From Mycolicibacterium sp. P9-22 (GTDB taxonomy: Bacteria > Actinomycetota > Actinomycetes > Mycobacteriales > Mycobacteriaceae): a DNA stretch of 64,000 nucleotides. The first letter of the stretch is position 1. Every line of letters begins with the position of its first letter. The DNA is taken from assembly GCF_008329585.1 (NCBI RefSeq), contig NZ_NPKP01000002.1, forward strand, positions 496,001-560,000, in the 5' to 3' direction. The translations under genes were made by a program, and so were the position numbers. The notes beneath the pieces are model-generated. The model had not been told where the DNA came from and did no database searches. It was given only the letters and a program-made list of their open reading frames with translations. Below, piece by piece: positions 1-7,536 of the stretch.

Positions 1-1
1 G

Positions 2-841
2 GTACACCGACCGCACGTCATTCCTGGACACGAGGTGGTCGGCGAGGTCGTCGGCCTCGGCAGCTGTGTCGGTCCGCAGATCGCCATTGGCGACCGAGTC
101 GGCGTCGCGTGGCTCCGAGACACCTGTGGACGCTGCCGCTTCTGTGTGCGTGGCGCCGAGAATCTCTGCCCGAAGTCACGGTATACCGGATGGGACGCAG
201 ATGGAGGTTACGCCGAATTCCTCACTGCTCCAGCAGATTACGTACACCCACTACCTTCTGGATACTCGGATGCCGAACTCGCTCCGCTCTTGTGTGCGGG
301 TATCATCGGCTACCGGTCGTTGCTCAGGGCACAGATTCCGCCCGGTGGCCGGCTCGGGATCTACGGCTTCGGTGGAAGCGCTCACATCACCGCCCAAGTG
401 GCGATCGCCCAGGGCGCAGAAGTACATGTCATGACACGCGGCAGGCAAGCGCGCGAGCTGGCTCTCGCGCTGGGCGCGGCGTCCGCGCAGGGAGCTGCAG
501 ACCAGCCGCCGGTACCGCTGGACTCAGCCATTCTGTTCGCGCCGGTCGGTGAGCTGGTGCTGACCGCCCTGGAAAGCCTCGACCGCGGCGGAACCCTGGC
601 GATCGCCGGCATCCACCTCAGCGACGTGCCGTCACTGAACTATCAACGGCACCTGTTCCAAGAGCGCCAGATCCGCTCGGTGTCGTCGAACACCCGCGCA
701 GATGCGCGAGAGTTCCTGGCCTTCGCCGCTCAGCACCGCATCGAGGTCACAGCACTGCCCTATGCCCTGGATTGCGCCGACGCGGCACTGAACGACCTGA
801 AGTTCGGGCGCATCGCGGGTGCCGCGGTCCTCATACCGTGA
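2..841 (+). CDS. Zinc-dependent alcohol dehydrogenase, 5' end outside window
   Basis: The reading frame is open from the first bases and begins inside the family motif PGHEVVGEV, so roughly the first 65-70 residues lie to the left of the window. The visible part carries the structural zinc cysteines of medium-chain dehydrogenases (CGRCRFC followed by ENLC), then a Rossmann segment around IYGFGGSAH. The family oxidises alcohols or reduces aldehydes with NAD(P). It resembles AdhA-type mycobacterial enzymes. An internal GTG at 35 could be misread as a start, but the preceding in-frame codons are conserved coding sequence. It sits beside dormancy-type genes; co-regulation is inferred only. Confidence 0.85.
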   Translation, partial: VHRPHVIPGHEVVGEVVGLGSCVGPQIAIGDRVGVAWLRDTCGRCRFCVRGAENLCPKSRYTGWDADGGYAEFLTAPADYVHPLPSGYSDAELAPLLCAGIIGYRSLLRAQIPPGGRLGIYGFGGSAHITAQVAIAQGAEVHVMTRGRQARELALALGAASAQGAADQPPVPLDSAILFAPVGELVLTALESLDRGGTLAIAGIHLSDVPSLNYQRHLFQERQIRSVSSNTRADAREFLAFAAQHRIEVTALPYALDCADAALNDLKFGRIAGAAVLIP

Positions 842-866
842 AGAACGCACCCACCGGCCCGCCGAG

Positions 867-1763
867 TCACCGCGCGCGGACCACGATCACGGCACTGTGC
901 GCCGCGTGTGCCACCGCTGATCCGACGGAACCCAGAAGCAGCCCGGCGAACCCACCACGTCCGTGACTGCCGACCACCACCAGCTGAGCCGACTTGGACC
1001 GGGTGATGAGTTCTTGGGCCGGCTTGCTCTCGACGGCGATCCGTTCGACGGCCACATCCGGATAACGCTCCGACCACCCGGCAAGCCGTTCGGCGAGAAT
1101 CTCCTCAGCCTCGACGCGGAAGTCATCCCAATACAAACCGGGCACGGTCGCGCTGTGATCGAGCCACGCATGCACGGCGACGAGTCCGACGCCGCGTCGG
1201 GAGGCCTCGTCGAAGGCCACCTCGATGGCACTTTCGGAAGCAGGTGAGCCATCAACGCCCACCACCACCGGGGCACTCGACGCCCGACTCGACCCCGAGA
1301 CTCCCTCATGGACGATCGCTACAGGACCATGCGCGTGATGGAGCAGGCCTGAGCTCACGGAGCCGAGGATCAGACCCTCGACCTTGCCGAGCCCGCGGCA
1401 TCCGACAACCACCATCTCGGAGTCCTTGGACAAGTCCACGAGTGTTCCAACGGCACGCCCTTCGACCATGTGCTGACGCACGGGAACGCGTGATGTGTCG
1501 GGAATCCACTTGGAAGCCGCATCCACGGCATCGCGCATGATCTGCTGGCCTTGCCGGTCCCGCATCTCGAAGAAGTCCGCCGGAATGGGCACATCGACCC
1601 AGGCCGCGGCATCCACCCTGGCCAAGACATGAACGATGGTGAGCGGGATATCGCGCAGTTTCGCGTCATGGGCCGCCCACTCCAAGGCTGCCAACGACGC
1701 GGTCGAGCCATCCACGCCCACGACGATTCCATGCGAACCCGCGAGCGCACCAGGTGATTTCAT
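867..1763 (-). CDS. Universal stress protein, two UspA domains
   Basis: A 298-residue protein with two tandem UspA domains, each beginning with VVGVDGS. Each ends with an ATP-binding glycine pattern, GCRGLGKVEGLILGS in the first domain and GSHGRGGFAGLLLGS in the second. Such tandem Usp proteins bind ATP and accumulate in hypoxic, non-growing mycobacteria. I chose the ATG at 1763 because a GAGGAG ribosome site precedes it; the longer open frame upstream does not look like Usp sequence. It is transcribed divergently from another Usp gene at 1985, and the 221-base gap holds two DosR-box-like repeats. The homologues I have in mind are of the Rv1996/Rv2005c type; the exact orthologue is uncertain. 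Confidence 0.9.
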   Translation of the reverse strand: MKSPGALAGSHGIVVGVDGSTASLAALEWAAHDAKLRDIPLTIVHVLARVDAAAWVDVPIPADFFEMRDRQGQQIMRDAVDAASKWIPDTSRVPVRQHMVEGRAVGTLVDLSKDSEMVVVGCRGLGKVEGLILGSVSSGLLHHAHGPVAIVHEGVSGSSRASSAPVVVGVDGSPASESAIEVAFDEASRRGVGLVAVHAWLDHSATVPGLYWDDFRVEAEEILAERLAGWSERYPDVAVERIAVESKPAQELITRSKSAQLVVVGSHGRGGFAGLLLGSVGSAVAHAAHSAVIVVRAR

Positions 1764-1839
1764 GAAGGTCTCCTCTCTTCTCAACACAAAGATATGGAGT
1801 TGCGTCCGTGCAATCTGGTGCCGTTGGTCACCGCTCGGT

Positions 1840-1890
1840 TGGCCAATGGTCCTTCCCAGGCACGGGCCTGGCGCCCGGGGACAAAGTGCC
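1840..1890. promoter_or_regulatory. Two candidate DosR boxes between divergent Usp genes
   Basis: At 1840-1853 the minus strand reads AGGACCATTGGCCA. At 1877-1890 the plus strand reads GGGGACAAAGTGCC. Against the 14-base core of the known DosR consensus (GGGACTWWAGTCCC) they match at 9 and 10 positions. Their place between two divergent universal stress genes, in a window that encodes DosR, supports the reading. Binding is not shown by sequence alone. Confidence 0.4.
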
Positions 1891-1984
1891 TCACGGTGCG
1901 CGACCAACTGCTCTGTTCTTCCCCAAATAGCTCCGCATAGCTTCCATCAAGTGACACGTACGCAGACGCGCAGAGGAGGCTGCC

Positions 1985-2833
1985 ATGACGGCACGAGATG
2001 ACACCGGACCGATTGTTGTCGGCATCGACGGATCCACAGCGTCCATCGATGCCGCGCTCTGGGCGATCAACGAAGCAGTGCACCGCGGCGTGCCCCTGCG
2101 ACTCGTCAGCGCCACCAACGTTTTGGCGGCGCGCGTCGCGGAGCCGACCCGAAGTCCGGAACTGACCTGTGCACACACCGCTCTTCGAACGGCCTCCGCC
2201 GCCATCACCGCGACCGGCAAGCCGGTCGCGGTTCAAACATCGGTATGTTGGGGACCTCCGGCGAACGCGTTGATCGCAGAATCTCACTCCGCAACGACGG
2301 TGTGCGTGGCGTCGGTCGGCATGGGTGTGATTGCACGCGCAATCCTGGGATCGACGGCGGCAGCCGTCGCAGACCGCGCGCACTGCCCAGTAGCGGTCAT
2401 TCGTCCCTCGACTGGCACGGATGCGGGCAACTGGGTTGCGGCGGGGATCGACGGATGGAACACCGGCGACAGAACCGTCGAGTTCGCCCTGGCAGAAGCG
2501 CGATTACGACGTGCGACTCTGGTCATCGTCGGCCTTGGTTGTAACGGCTTCGGGGTCAACGACGCCGGGCGGACCTACAGCCGTTCCCGGATCTGGGCCG
2601 AGCGCAGTCCAGACATCGAATTGGAGACCGCGGTAACGTCGGGCGGTCTGGCAGACTTCCTCGCCGATGAGCACGCTGAGCTGTCGCGTCGTCACCCTCC
2701 GGCGGAGCTGGCCTCGAATATCCCACTTGCCGTCATCGGCAGCGAGGATGTCACAGAACTGCCACGGCTCATCGGACCGCATGACGGCGGTTTGCTCACG
2801 CATGCTCGTTGTGCCGCAATGGTCGTTCGCTGA
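1985..2833 (+). CDS. Universal stress protein with degenerate second domain
   Basis: A 282-residue protein preceded by an AGAGGAGG ribosome site. The first UspA domain opens with VVGIDGS and closes with a modified nucleotide-binding pattern in which the usual first glycine is alanine (ASVGMGVIARAILGS). The second domain (from about residue 145, WVAAGIDGW) is divergent and lacks a recognisable G-x2-G-x9-GS motif near the C terminus. It may therefore bind one nucleotide or none, unlike the other Usp proteins here. It is divergent from the Usp gene ending at 867 and probably shares its regulatory region. Confidence 0.85.
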   Translation: MTARDDTGPIVVGIDGSTASIDAALWAINEAVHRGVPLRLVSATNVLAARVAEPTRSPELTCAHTALRTASAAITATGKPVAVQTSVCWGPPANALIAESHSATTVCVASVGMGVIARAILGSTAAAVADRAHCPVAVIRPSTGTDAGNWVAAGIDGWNTGDRTVEFALAEARLRRATLVIVGLGCNGFGVNDAGRTYSRSRIWAERSPDIELETAVTSGGLADFLADEHAELSRRHPPAELASNIPLAVIGSEDVTELPRLIGPHDGGLLTHARCAAMVVR

Positions 2834-3052
2834 CGCGCGACGACAAATAGAATTGACGTCCGGACCGGCCCGGCCTTCGTGGGGCGGCAACCGACTCGGC
2901 TCGCGTGGGCCGGATCGTGTGGTCACGCAACCGGCTCCATTTTCGTTGTACACGGCGAATCCACGGTGGTGCAGCGCGTGGTCGCCATCGACGACGCGGC
3001 CGGTTCCGCTCCCGAATGTGCGAGGTGCTGCCACTTCCGCATATCGGCGCCA

Positions 3053-3066
3053 AGGTCTTTGGTCCT
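3053..3066. promoter_or_regulatory. Candidate DosR box upstream of fdxA
   Basis: The 14-base inverted repeat AGGTCTTTGGTCCT lies about 58 bases before the fdxA start and matches the DosR core at 10 of 14 positions on either strand. fdxA belongs to the DosR regulon in M. tuberculosis, which makes this the natural control site. The rest of the 2834-3124 gap shows no convincing gene. Confidence 0.45.
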
Positions 3067-3124
3067 CGAAGAAACACGCCTTTGACCCAAGATATCGCTG
3101 GACCGGCATCCTTACACTGCGGCC

Positions 3125-3475
3125 ATGACTTACGTGATCAGCAGTGCATGTGTGGATGTGATGCACAAGTCGTGCGTCCAGGAGTGCCCGGTGGATTGCA
3201 TCTACGAGGGCGCCAGATCCCTGTACATCAACCCCGATGAATGTGTGGACTGCGGCGCCTGCAAACTGGCGTGCGAGGCCGGCGCGATCGTCTACGAAAC
3301 CGACCTGCCCGACAACGAGCAGCAGCACCTCGCCGACAACGCCGCCTTCTTCAGCGCAACCTTGCCGGGTCGAGACCGACCTCTTGGTACGCCCGGCGGC
3401 GCGAGCGCGTTGGGCCCCGTGGGCGTGGACACGCCCTTGGTCGCAGCCCTAGCTGTGATGTCCAGGGACACCTAG
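3125..3475 (+). CDS. fdxA: Seven-iron ferredoxin FdxA
   Basis: A 116-residue electron-transfer protein, close to the usual length of mycobacterial FdxA. The N-terminal half carries the 3Fe-4S and 4Fe-4S cysteines (CVDVMHKSCVQECPVDC, then CVDCGACKLAC) with the family motifs CIYEGAR and YINPDECVDCGACK. The C-terminal half keeps the conserved LPGR...LGTPGGA and GPVGVDTPLV segments. It serves as a low-potential electron donor in the cytoplasm. In M. tuberculosis it is induced with the dormancy regulon; the DosR-like repeat at 3053 fits that. An adjacent decayed gene begins ten bases after its stop codon. Confidence 0.95.
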   Translation: MTYVISSACVDVMHKSCVQECPVDCIYEGARSLYINPDECVDCGACKLACEAGAIVYETDLPDNEQQHLADNAAFFSATLPGRDRPLGTPGGASALGPVGVDTPLVAALAVMSRDT

Positions 3476-3484
3476 CGCAACGGG

Positions 3485-3792
3485 GTGATTGATGCCCGTC
3501 GCTGGCAACTGCCGGCCGGCATAGCTCTGGGTCGACGGATCACCTGCGTGGAGGGAGCACCCGGCGATCTTTGCCGTCAACTTCGTCGCGCAGGCAGGAC
3601 AGTGCTTTGTGCACCGCCGCGGCGGGCGCCACGAAGCCGTTCACCGTCGCGGCGAATAATCAGTTGGCCTTTAAGCCGACGACCACATCGTTGCCGAAGA
3701 CTGGAAACGTGACAGTCTACGAAATCAGCGGCCGTCGTTTGGATGCGGATCCGGGCCTGCGTGATGGCAAGGACCGTGGCCCCTCCAGCTAG
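3485..3792 (+). pseudogene. Frameshifted PPOX-family (Rv3129-like) remnant
   Basis: No single frame is open, but three successive frames together read as a PPOX-class flavin-binding protein related to the intact one at 6930. The first (from 3485) gives ALGRRITCVEGAP. The second (from 3561) gives PAIFAVNFVAQ, matching PAIFPVNFAVQ of the intact copy. The third (from about 3625) gives GATKPFTVAANNQLAF and then GRRLDADPGLRDG. Segment order and spacing match the family, so at least two frameshifts have occurred. The end of the protein, including the ITGR(R/Q)FRF-type tail, is missing. The gene is inactivated. Confidence 0.75.
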
Positions 3793-3805
3793 GGACCTTC
3801 GCCCC
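3792..3805. promoter_or_regulatory. Strong candidate DosR box before the tgs1 remnant
   Basis: GGGACCTTCGCCCC fits the core GGGAC-N4-G-N-CCC exactly and the stricter consensus GGGACTWWAGTCCC at 11 of 14 positions. It is the best DosR-box match I found in the window. It lies 37 bases before the start codon of the tgs1 remnant, as expected since tgs1 is a DosR target in M. tuberculosis. The box has outlived the gene; it might now drive the intact PPOX gene at 4054. Confidence 0.55.
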
Positions 3806-3841
3806 TTTTGTGACGTTCCACGAGGGCCGACAGTGGGTTTC

Positions 3842-4048
3842 ATGGAGCAATTGACAACGCTTGATGCGGGGTTCCTCCACACCGAGGACTCCGATCGCCA
3901 CGTCAGCCTCGCCATCGTGCACGCTCGGCTGACGAAGGCAAAGGCGAGTGGGCTACATCAAGCGGGAAGCAACTTCGGTACGGCCGACAGCGTGGGCCAT
4001 TCGCGGTCTACGCCCGTGGGGACTTTCGCAGTGGTACAAGGAGGTTGA
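3842..4048 (+). pseudogene. tgs1: Internally deleted triacylglycerol synthase (tgs1) remnant
   Basis: The 68-codon frame opens with MEQLTTLDAGFL and then EDSDRHVSLAI, the N terminus of the DosR-regulated wax ester synthase/diacylglycerol acyltransferase Tgs1. It jumps directly to IVHARLTKAKASG, which in the full protein (about 460 residues) lies roughly 300 residues further on. The catalytic HHxxxDG region is gone. After about 3980 the family sequence continues in another frame (RPTAWAIRGL). So there is one large in-frame deletion plus a later frameshift. The product cannot be an acyltransferase. Confidence 0.8.
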
Positions 4049-4053
4049 TCGCA

Positions 4054-4503
4054 ATGCCCAAGGGACAAGCGCTAGAGGAGCTCAACCGTAGGCAGTGCCT
4101 GGATCGCCTGGCATCCGTCCGGGTGGGCCGCCTTATCTTCACCGAGGACGCGCTGCCCGCAGTGCAGCCTGTGAATTTCCGGATATGGCGCGAAGACGTC
4201 GTCATCCGGGTTGCTGGCGGTGCAAAGCTGGCTGCCGCCACGAACAACCTCGTCGTGGCGTTCCAGGCCGATGAGTTGGACCAAGACCTCCGCACAGGCT
4301 GGAGCGTGACAGTCGTCGGGCATGCGCAGCCGATTACGGACGTGAATGAGTTGGTGGGACTATCAGGAACGTTCCTGCAGCCGTGGGTCGATGGCCGGCG
4401 CGATCATTTCATGCGTATCCAGACCGAAAGAATGACCGGTCGCCAATTCCGTGAACGTGGCCTACCCCAATACAAGAGTGCGACCGCGAGCACCGCCCTG
4501 TGA
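4054..4503 (+). CDS. PPOX-class flavin/F420-binding protein
   Basis: A 149-residue protein of the pyridoxamine 5'-phosphate oxidase fold, probably binding FMN or F420. Family landmarks are the ELNRRQCLDRLASVRVGRL opening, LPAVQPVNF, GGAKLAAATNN, GWSVTVVG and the tail MTGRQFRERG. The ATG at 4054 is preceded by AAGGAGG at ideal distance; a TTG at 4045 lies too close to that site. Related proteins are DosR-regulated in M. tuberculosis (Rv3129 group); their reaction is not established. A GGGACTTT half-site at 4018 and the box at 3792 lie upstream. It is a paralogue of the gene at 6930 and of the broken copy at 3485. Confidence 0.85.
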   Translation: MPKGQALEELNRRQCLDRLASVRVGRLIFTEDALPAVQPVNFRIWREDVVIRVAGGAKLAAATNNLVVAFQADELDQDLRTGWSVTVVGHAQPITDVNELVGLSGTFLQPWVDGRRDHFMRIQTERMTGRQFRERGLPQYKSATASTAL

Positions 4504-4646
4504 TGTGAACTGTGGAAGTGCCGCAACCGACCGACTCTCGGCCCTTCGGGCGGATGCACGACGCGACGACCACATCGGCATTCACCAGCGGACCAGGAAC
4601 CCAGGGCGCTGCATGACCCGGACCTAGGCCGGTTCAGGAGGAAGCA

Positions 4647-5627
4647 ATGGTTACAACCAAGGCGACGGTCGACGTCGAGGTGATCGCGAATGCCGTGAAG
4701 CTATCCTGCCGCGCCCCCTCGCTACACAACAGCCAGCCGTGGCGATGGGTGGCCAGCAACACCGCCATCGATTTGTTCGCCGACCCTCATCGGGTGGTGC
4801 GCTCCCACGACAAGTCAGGCCGCCAAGCTCTCATCAGCTGCGGTGTAGCACTTGATCATTTCCGCGTCGCCATGGCCGCCGCCGGATGGAACACCACCGT
4901 CACCCAATTCTCCGAACCGGACAACCGGGACCACCTCGCGTCGATCACCTTCACTCCGCTGGAGTTCGTCACACAAGCTTCGCGGTATCACGCCGATGCC
5001 ATATTGCAGCGCCGCACGGATCGACTTCCGTTTCGCGCCCCCAGCAAGTTGTTGAGCGTTGTGCTGCGCGGCTCATTGAGTCGTCTGGCCACTCTCGACA
5101 TCTTGGCCGATGACACGCGGCCGCTCCTTGCCGAGGCCACTCGGCTCACGGACTCGATCCGATATGACGATGACCTGTACCACCGCGAACTACAGTGGTG
5201 GACGGCACCTTTCACTCCCAATGAAGGCATTCCGCCGAGCGCATTGATATCGCGTTACGAGCGGCAACGGGTCCCTGCGAACCGGAGCTTCCGAGATAGC
5301 GGATCCGGCGACCGTCGGGCGGTGATGCCGCAGGACGAGGCGAAAGTCCTCGTGCTATCAACACCGGCCGATACCCGAGAGGACGCCCTCAACTGCGGTC
5401 AGGTGCTCTCAAGGGTGCTCCTGGACTGCACGATCGCCGGATTGGCCACGTGCCCGATGACCCACGTCACTGAAATAGCGTCCAGCCGTGAAATCATCCG
5501 GGAGCTCACCGGTCGACAGGCGATACCTCAGGTGTTGATCCGAGTGGGAACCGCACCGTCGCTTGAGAACATTCCGGCGCCCACACCGAGGCGATCGCTG
5601 CGCGAGGTCTTGGAATTTCGCCAGTGA
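4647..5627 (+). CDS. Acg-family nitroreductase-like protein
   Basis: A 326-residue FMN-binding fold protein of the Acg/Rv3131 family, recognisable by the N-terminal [12 protein letters not shown] segment, the [18 protein letters not shown] helix and the C-terminal [10 protein letters not shown] and [13 protein letters not shown] motifs. Members are induced by hypoxia in mycobacteria and are thought to sequester flavin rather than act as ordinary nitroreductases. AGGAGGA precedes the ATG. A weak DosR-like repeat lies at 4589-4602. In M. tuberculosis the neighbours of Rv3131 are a PPOX gene, tgs1 and dosR-dosS; here the same set recurs, with tgs1 decayed. Confidence 0.9.
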   Translation: MVTTKATVDVEVIANAVKLSCRAPSLHNSQPWRWVASNTAIDLFADPHRVVRSHDKSGRQALISCGVALDHFRVAMAAAGWNTTVTQFSEPDNRDHLASITFTPLEFVTQASRYHADAILQRRTDRLPFRAPSKLLSVVLRGSLSRLATLDILADDTRPLLAEATRLTDSIRYDDDLYHRELQWWTAPFTPNEGIPPSALISRYERQRVPANRSFRDSGSGDRRAVMPQDEAKVLVLSTPADTREDALNCGQVLSRVLLDCTIAGLATCPMTHVTEIASSREIIRELTGRQAIPQVLIRVGTAPSLENIPAPTPRRSLREVLEFRQ

Positions 5628-5868
5628 TCCCGAGACAACGGCCGCGTTACGCGCATGCAGCTCTGCACTTGCCACCGTCTGCCTCTCGACACGATTGACA
5701 CGTCGCTGTCCCGCGCTGCCTGAAGCGGTCCTCGGCACCTTGGCCGTGATTTTCAAGCCGACAAGTGTTTGCAGCCCGGTTGTGGTCGCAAATGCCGCCC
5801 TTAGCCGTCACAATGAACTGCAGGTCCGCCGGCGGATGGGTATTCGTCAGCAGGAGGGTTGGGCAGCC

Positions 5869-6516
5869 ATGGTGACTGTGTTTCTTGTCGATGACCACGA
5901 GGTGGTCAGACGCGGATTGATAGACCTGCTCAGCACTGACCCTGAGCTGCAGGTAGTCGGTGAGGCCGGCACGGTCTCACATGCGTTGGCACAGATACCC
6001 TGTCTGAAGCCCGACGTGGCAGTGCTCGACGTGAGATTACCCGACGGGAATGGTGTGGAGTTGTGCCGAGAGCTGTTGGCCCGGATGCCCGACCTCCGGT
6101 GCCTCATGCTCACGTCCTTCACGTCCGAGGAGGCCATGCTCGACGCCATCCTCGCCGGCGCGAGCGGGTACGTGGTCAAGGACATCAAGGGAATGGAACT
6201 CGCGCGCGCAATCAAGGACGTCGGCGCTGGTCGTTCACTTCTCGATAATCGCGCCGCTGCAGCATTGATGGCGAGGCTACGCGAATCCACCGAACAGTCG
6301 GATCCCCTATCCGAGTTGACAGGACAGGAGAGAACACTCCTCACGCTGATCGGCGAAGGTCTCACCAACAAGCAGATCGCGGCCCGGATGTTCCTCGCGG
6401 AAAAGACCATCAAGAATTATGTATCCCGGCTGCTGGCCAAACTCGGGATGGAACGGCGCGCACAGGCTGCCGCATTCGTCGCCAAACTCGGCCAACCATC
6501 GCATCCTTCCGAATGA
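5869..6516 (+). CDS. dosR: Dormancy response regulator DosR (DevR)
   Basis: A 215-residue NarL/LuxR-type regulator nearly collinear with M. tuberculosis DosR. The receiver has D8/D9, phospho-acceptor D54 in [11 protein letters not shown]82 and K104. The C-terminal helix-turn-helix keeps K179, K182 and N183 in [12 protein letters not shown]. It would activate the dormancy genes around it under hypoxia or nitric oxide. Start choice rests on the AGGAGG before the ATG at 5869 and on the family N terminus [16 protein letters not shown]. Oddities are that no DosS kinase follows, and that residues equivalent to Thr198 and Thr205, reported PknH targets in M. tuberculosis, are both alanine here. Confidence 0.95.
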   Translation: MVTVFLVDDHEVVRRGLIDLLSTDPELQVVGEAGTVSHALAQIPCLKPDVAVLDVRLPDGNGVELCRELLARMPDLRCLMLTSFTSEEAMLDAILAGASGYVVKDIKGMELARAIKDVGAGRSLLDNRAAAALMARLRESTEQSDPLSELTGQERTLLTLIGEGLTNKQIAARMFLAEKTIKNYVSRLLAKLGMERRAQAAAFVAKLGQPSHPSE

Positions 6517-6603
6517 GGCCGAAAGCCCCGACCGACGGATAGGCCCGCGTCCTACGTTGTCTCAATCGGGTGGCACCGGGCACCGACGAAGAGACCGAAA
6601 ATC

Positions 6604-6897
6604 ATGGACGGATAGATCAACAGCGACATAGTGGATGGTATTGACGATTCTCGCTCATCGGAGAATGCGCTTCGATGGGCAGCGGGCGAAGCCGCCTCTC
6701 ACGGAACGACACTGACGATCGTCCGCGTGGTTGCACCGGCCCTCGACATCTGGCCGTTATGGACGCCACCGGCCGCAGTGTCCGACTGGCGACAGAACAT
6801 GGGCGCCCGCACCATCAAAAGCTGTGACCACCTGGCAGAACCGCAACCCGACGTCGGGGTCCATCGCGCTGTCGTTCTGGATCAGCCTGCCCGATAA
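6604..6897 (+). pseudogene. Truncated universal stress protein remnant
   Basis: The frame begins ATG at 6604, meets a stop after three codons, then continues VDGIDDSRSSENALRWAAGEAA, which is the start of a UspA domain. After about 50 residues the sequence resembles the middle of a second Usp domain (PDVGVHRAVVLDQPAR) and then stops. Neither ATP-binding glycine motif survives. The fragment totals about 98 codons against 293-298 in the intact copies here. Its position directly after dosR recalls the Usp gene next to dosR in M. tuberculosis (Rv3134c). Confidence 0.7.
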
Positions 6898-6929
6898 CTT
6901 GTCCCGTGGCCGGCGACAGGCCAATCCCA

Positions 6930-7379
6930 TCAACCCAGCACTGGATCCTCGACAGGCAGCCCCAGCGCCGGTTCGACGCTGAAACGAAACCGTCTGCCCG
7001 TGATGCCGCGCGGCCGGATACGGACGAAGTGCTGCTTTTCCCAACCGGTCCAGGGCTTCAACTCCGCCTGTTCGGCTCCCGCGATATCTTCGTCGCTCCG
7101 TATCGAGCGTGCGACACCCGACACAATGACGCTCCAGCCCTCGCTGCGGCCGTATCCATCCACCTCGAACAGAACATTGTTGTTGATCGCCGCGCTGACA
7201 AGCTTCGTGCCCAGGGCGGTGCGGAAGAGGATCGTCCGATCCTGCACCGCGAAATTCACCGGAAAGATCGCAGGATTGCCGTCGACGCTGGTGACCAACC
7301 TGCCAAGTGCGCTGCCCGCCATGAGGTCCCAGCACTCGGTCGCGGACAAGATGGAAATCGCGTGGGGGTCGTTGGTCAT
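6930..7379 (-). CDS. PPOX-class flavin/F420-binding protein (Rv3129-like)
   Basis: A 149-residue split-barrel protein with AGSALGRLVTSVDGNPAIF, a long INNNVLFEVDGYG segment, EGWSVIVSG and the ITGRRFRF tail. It is the closest intact relative of the broken copy at 3485. It probably binds a flavin or F420; the substrate is unknown. The ATG at 7379 lacks a clear ribosome site, but a TACATT hexamer lies six bases before it, so the message may be leaderless. It is divergent from the ornithine carbamoyltransferase gene; a weak DosR-like repeat (7415-7428) lies between them. Confidence 0.85.
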   Translation of the reverse strand: MTNDPHAISILSATECWDLMAGSALGRLVTSVDGNPAIFPVNFAVQDRTILFRTALGTKLVSAAINNNVLFEVDGYGRSEGWSVIVSGVARSIRSDEDIAGAEQAELKPWTGWEKQHFVRIRPRGITGRRFRFSVEPALGLPVEDPVLG

Positions 7380-7414
7380 GTATCGAATGTAGACATCGTC
7401 ACTCTCGCTGTCTG

Positions 7415-7428
7415 AGGCACAAAGTCAC
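7415..7428. promoter_or_regulatory. Weak DosR-box-like site
   Basis: AGGCACAAAGTCAC keeps the right half of the DosR consensus (AAAGTC) but only part of the left half, 8 of 14 positions in total. Its place between two divergently transcribed genes of the dormancy island is the main reason to note it. Confidence 0.25.
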
Positions 7429-7536
7429 TCGTTCGACGAACCAAGGACTCCTCCAGATGGCCCCGTCACCGCCCTAACGTCAGATCCACCCCGGCACTCC
7501 CCTGCGGGAGACAGCGATCTCGAAGGAGCATTCACA

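Noticed and set aside
2879..3085. A short plus-strand frame upstream of fdxA
   Set aside because: It has no ribosome site or known family and overlaps the probable DosR box; it may be decayed coding DNA but I could not identify a parent.
2504..3328. A 274-codon minus-strand frame crossing the Usp and fdxA genes
   Set aside because: It runs across two well-supported plus-strand genes and a promoter region without any recognisable motif.
3842..4048. Reading the tgs1 remnant as a genuine small protein
   Set aside because: It lacks the catalytic region, joins distant parts of the parent protein and its end runs into another frame of the parent.
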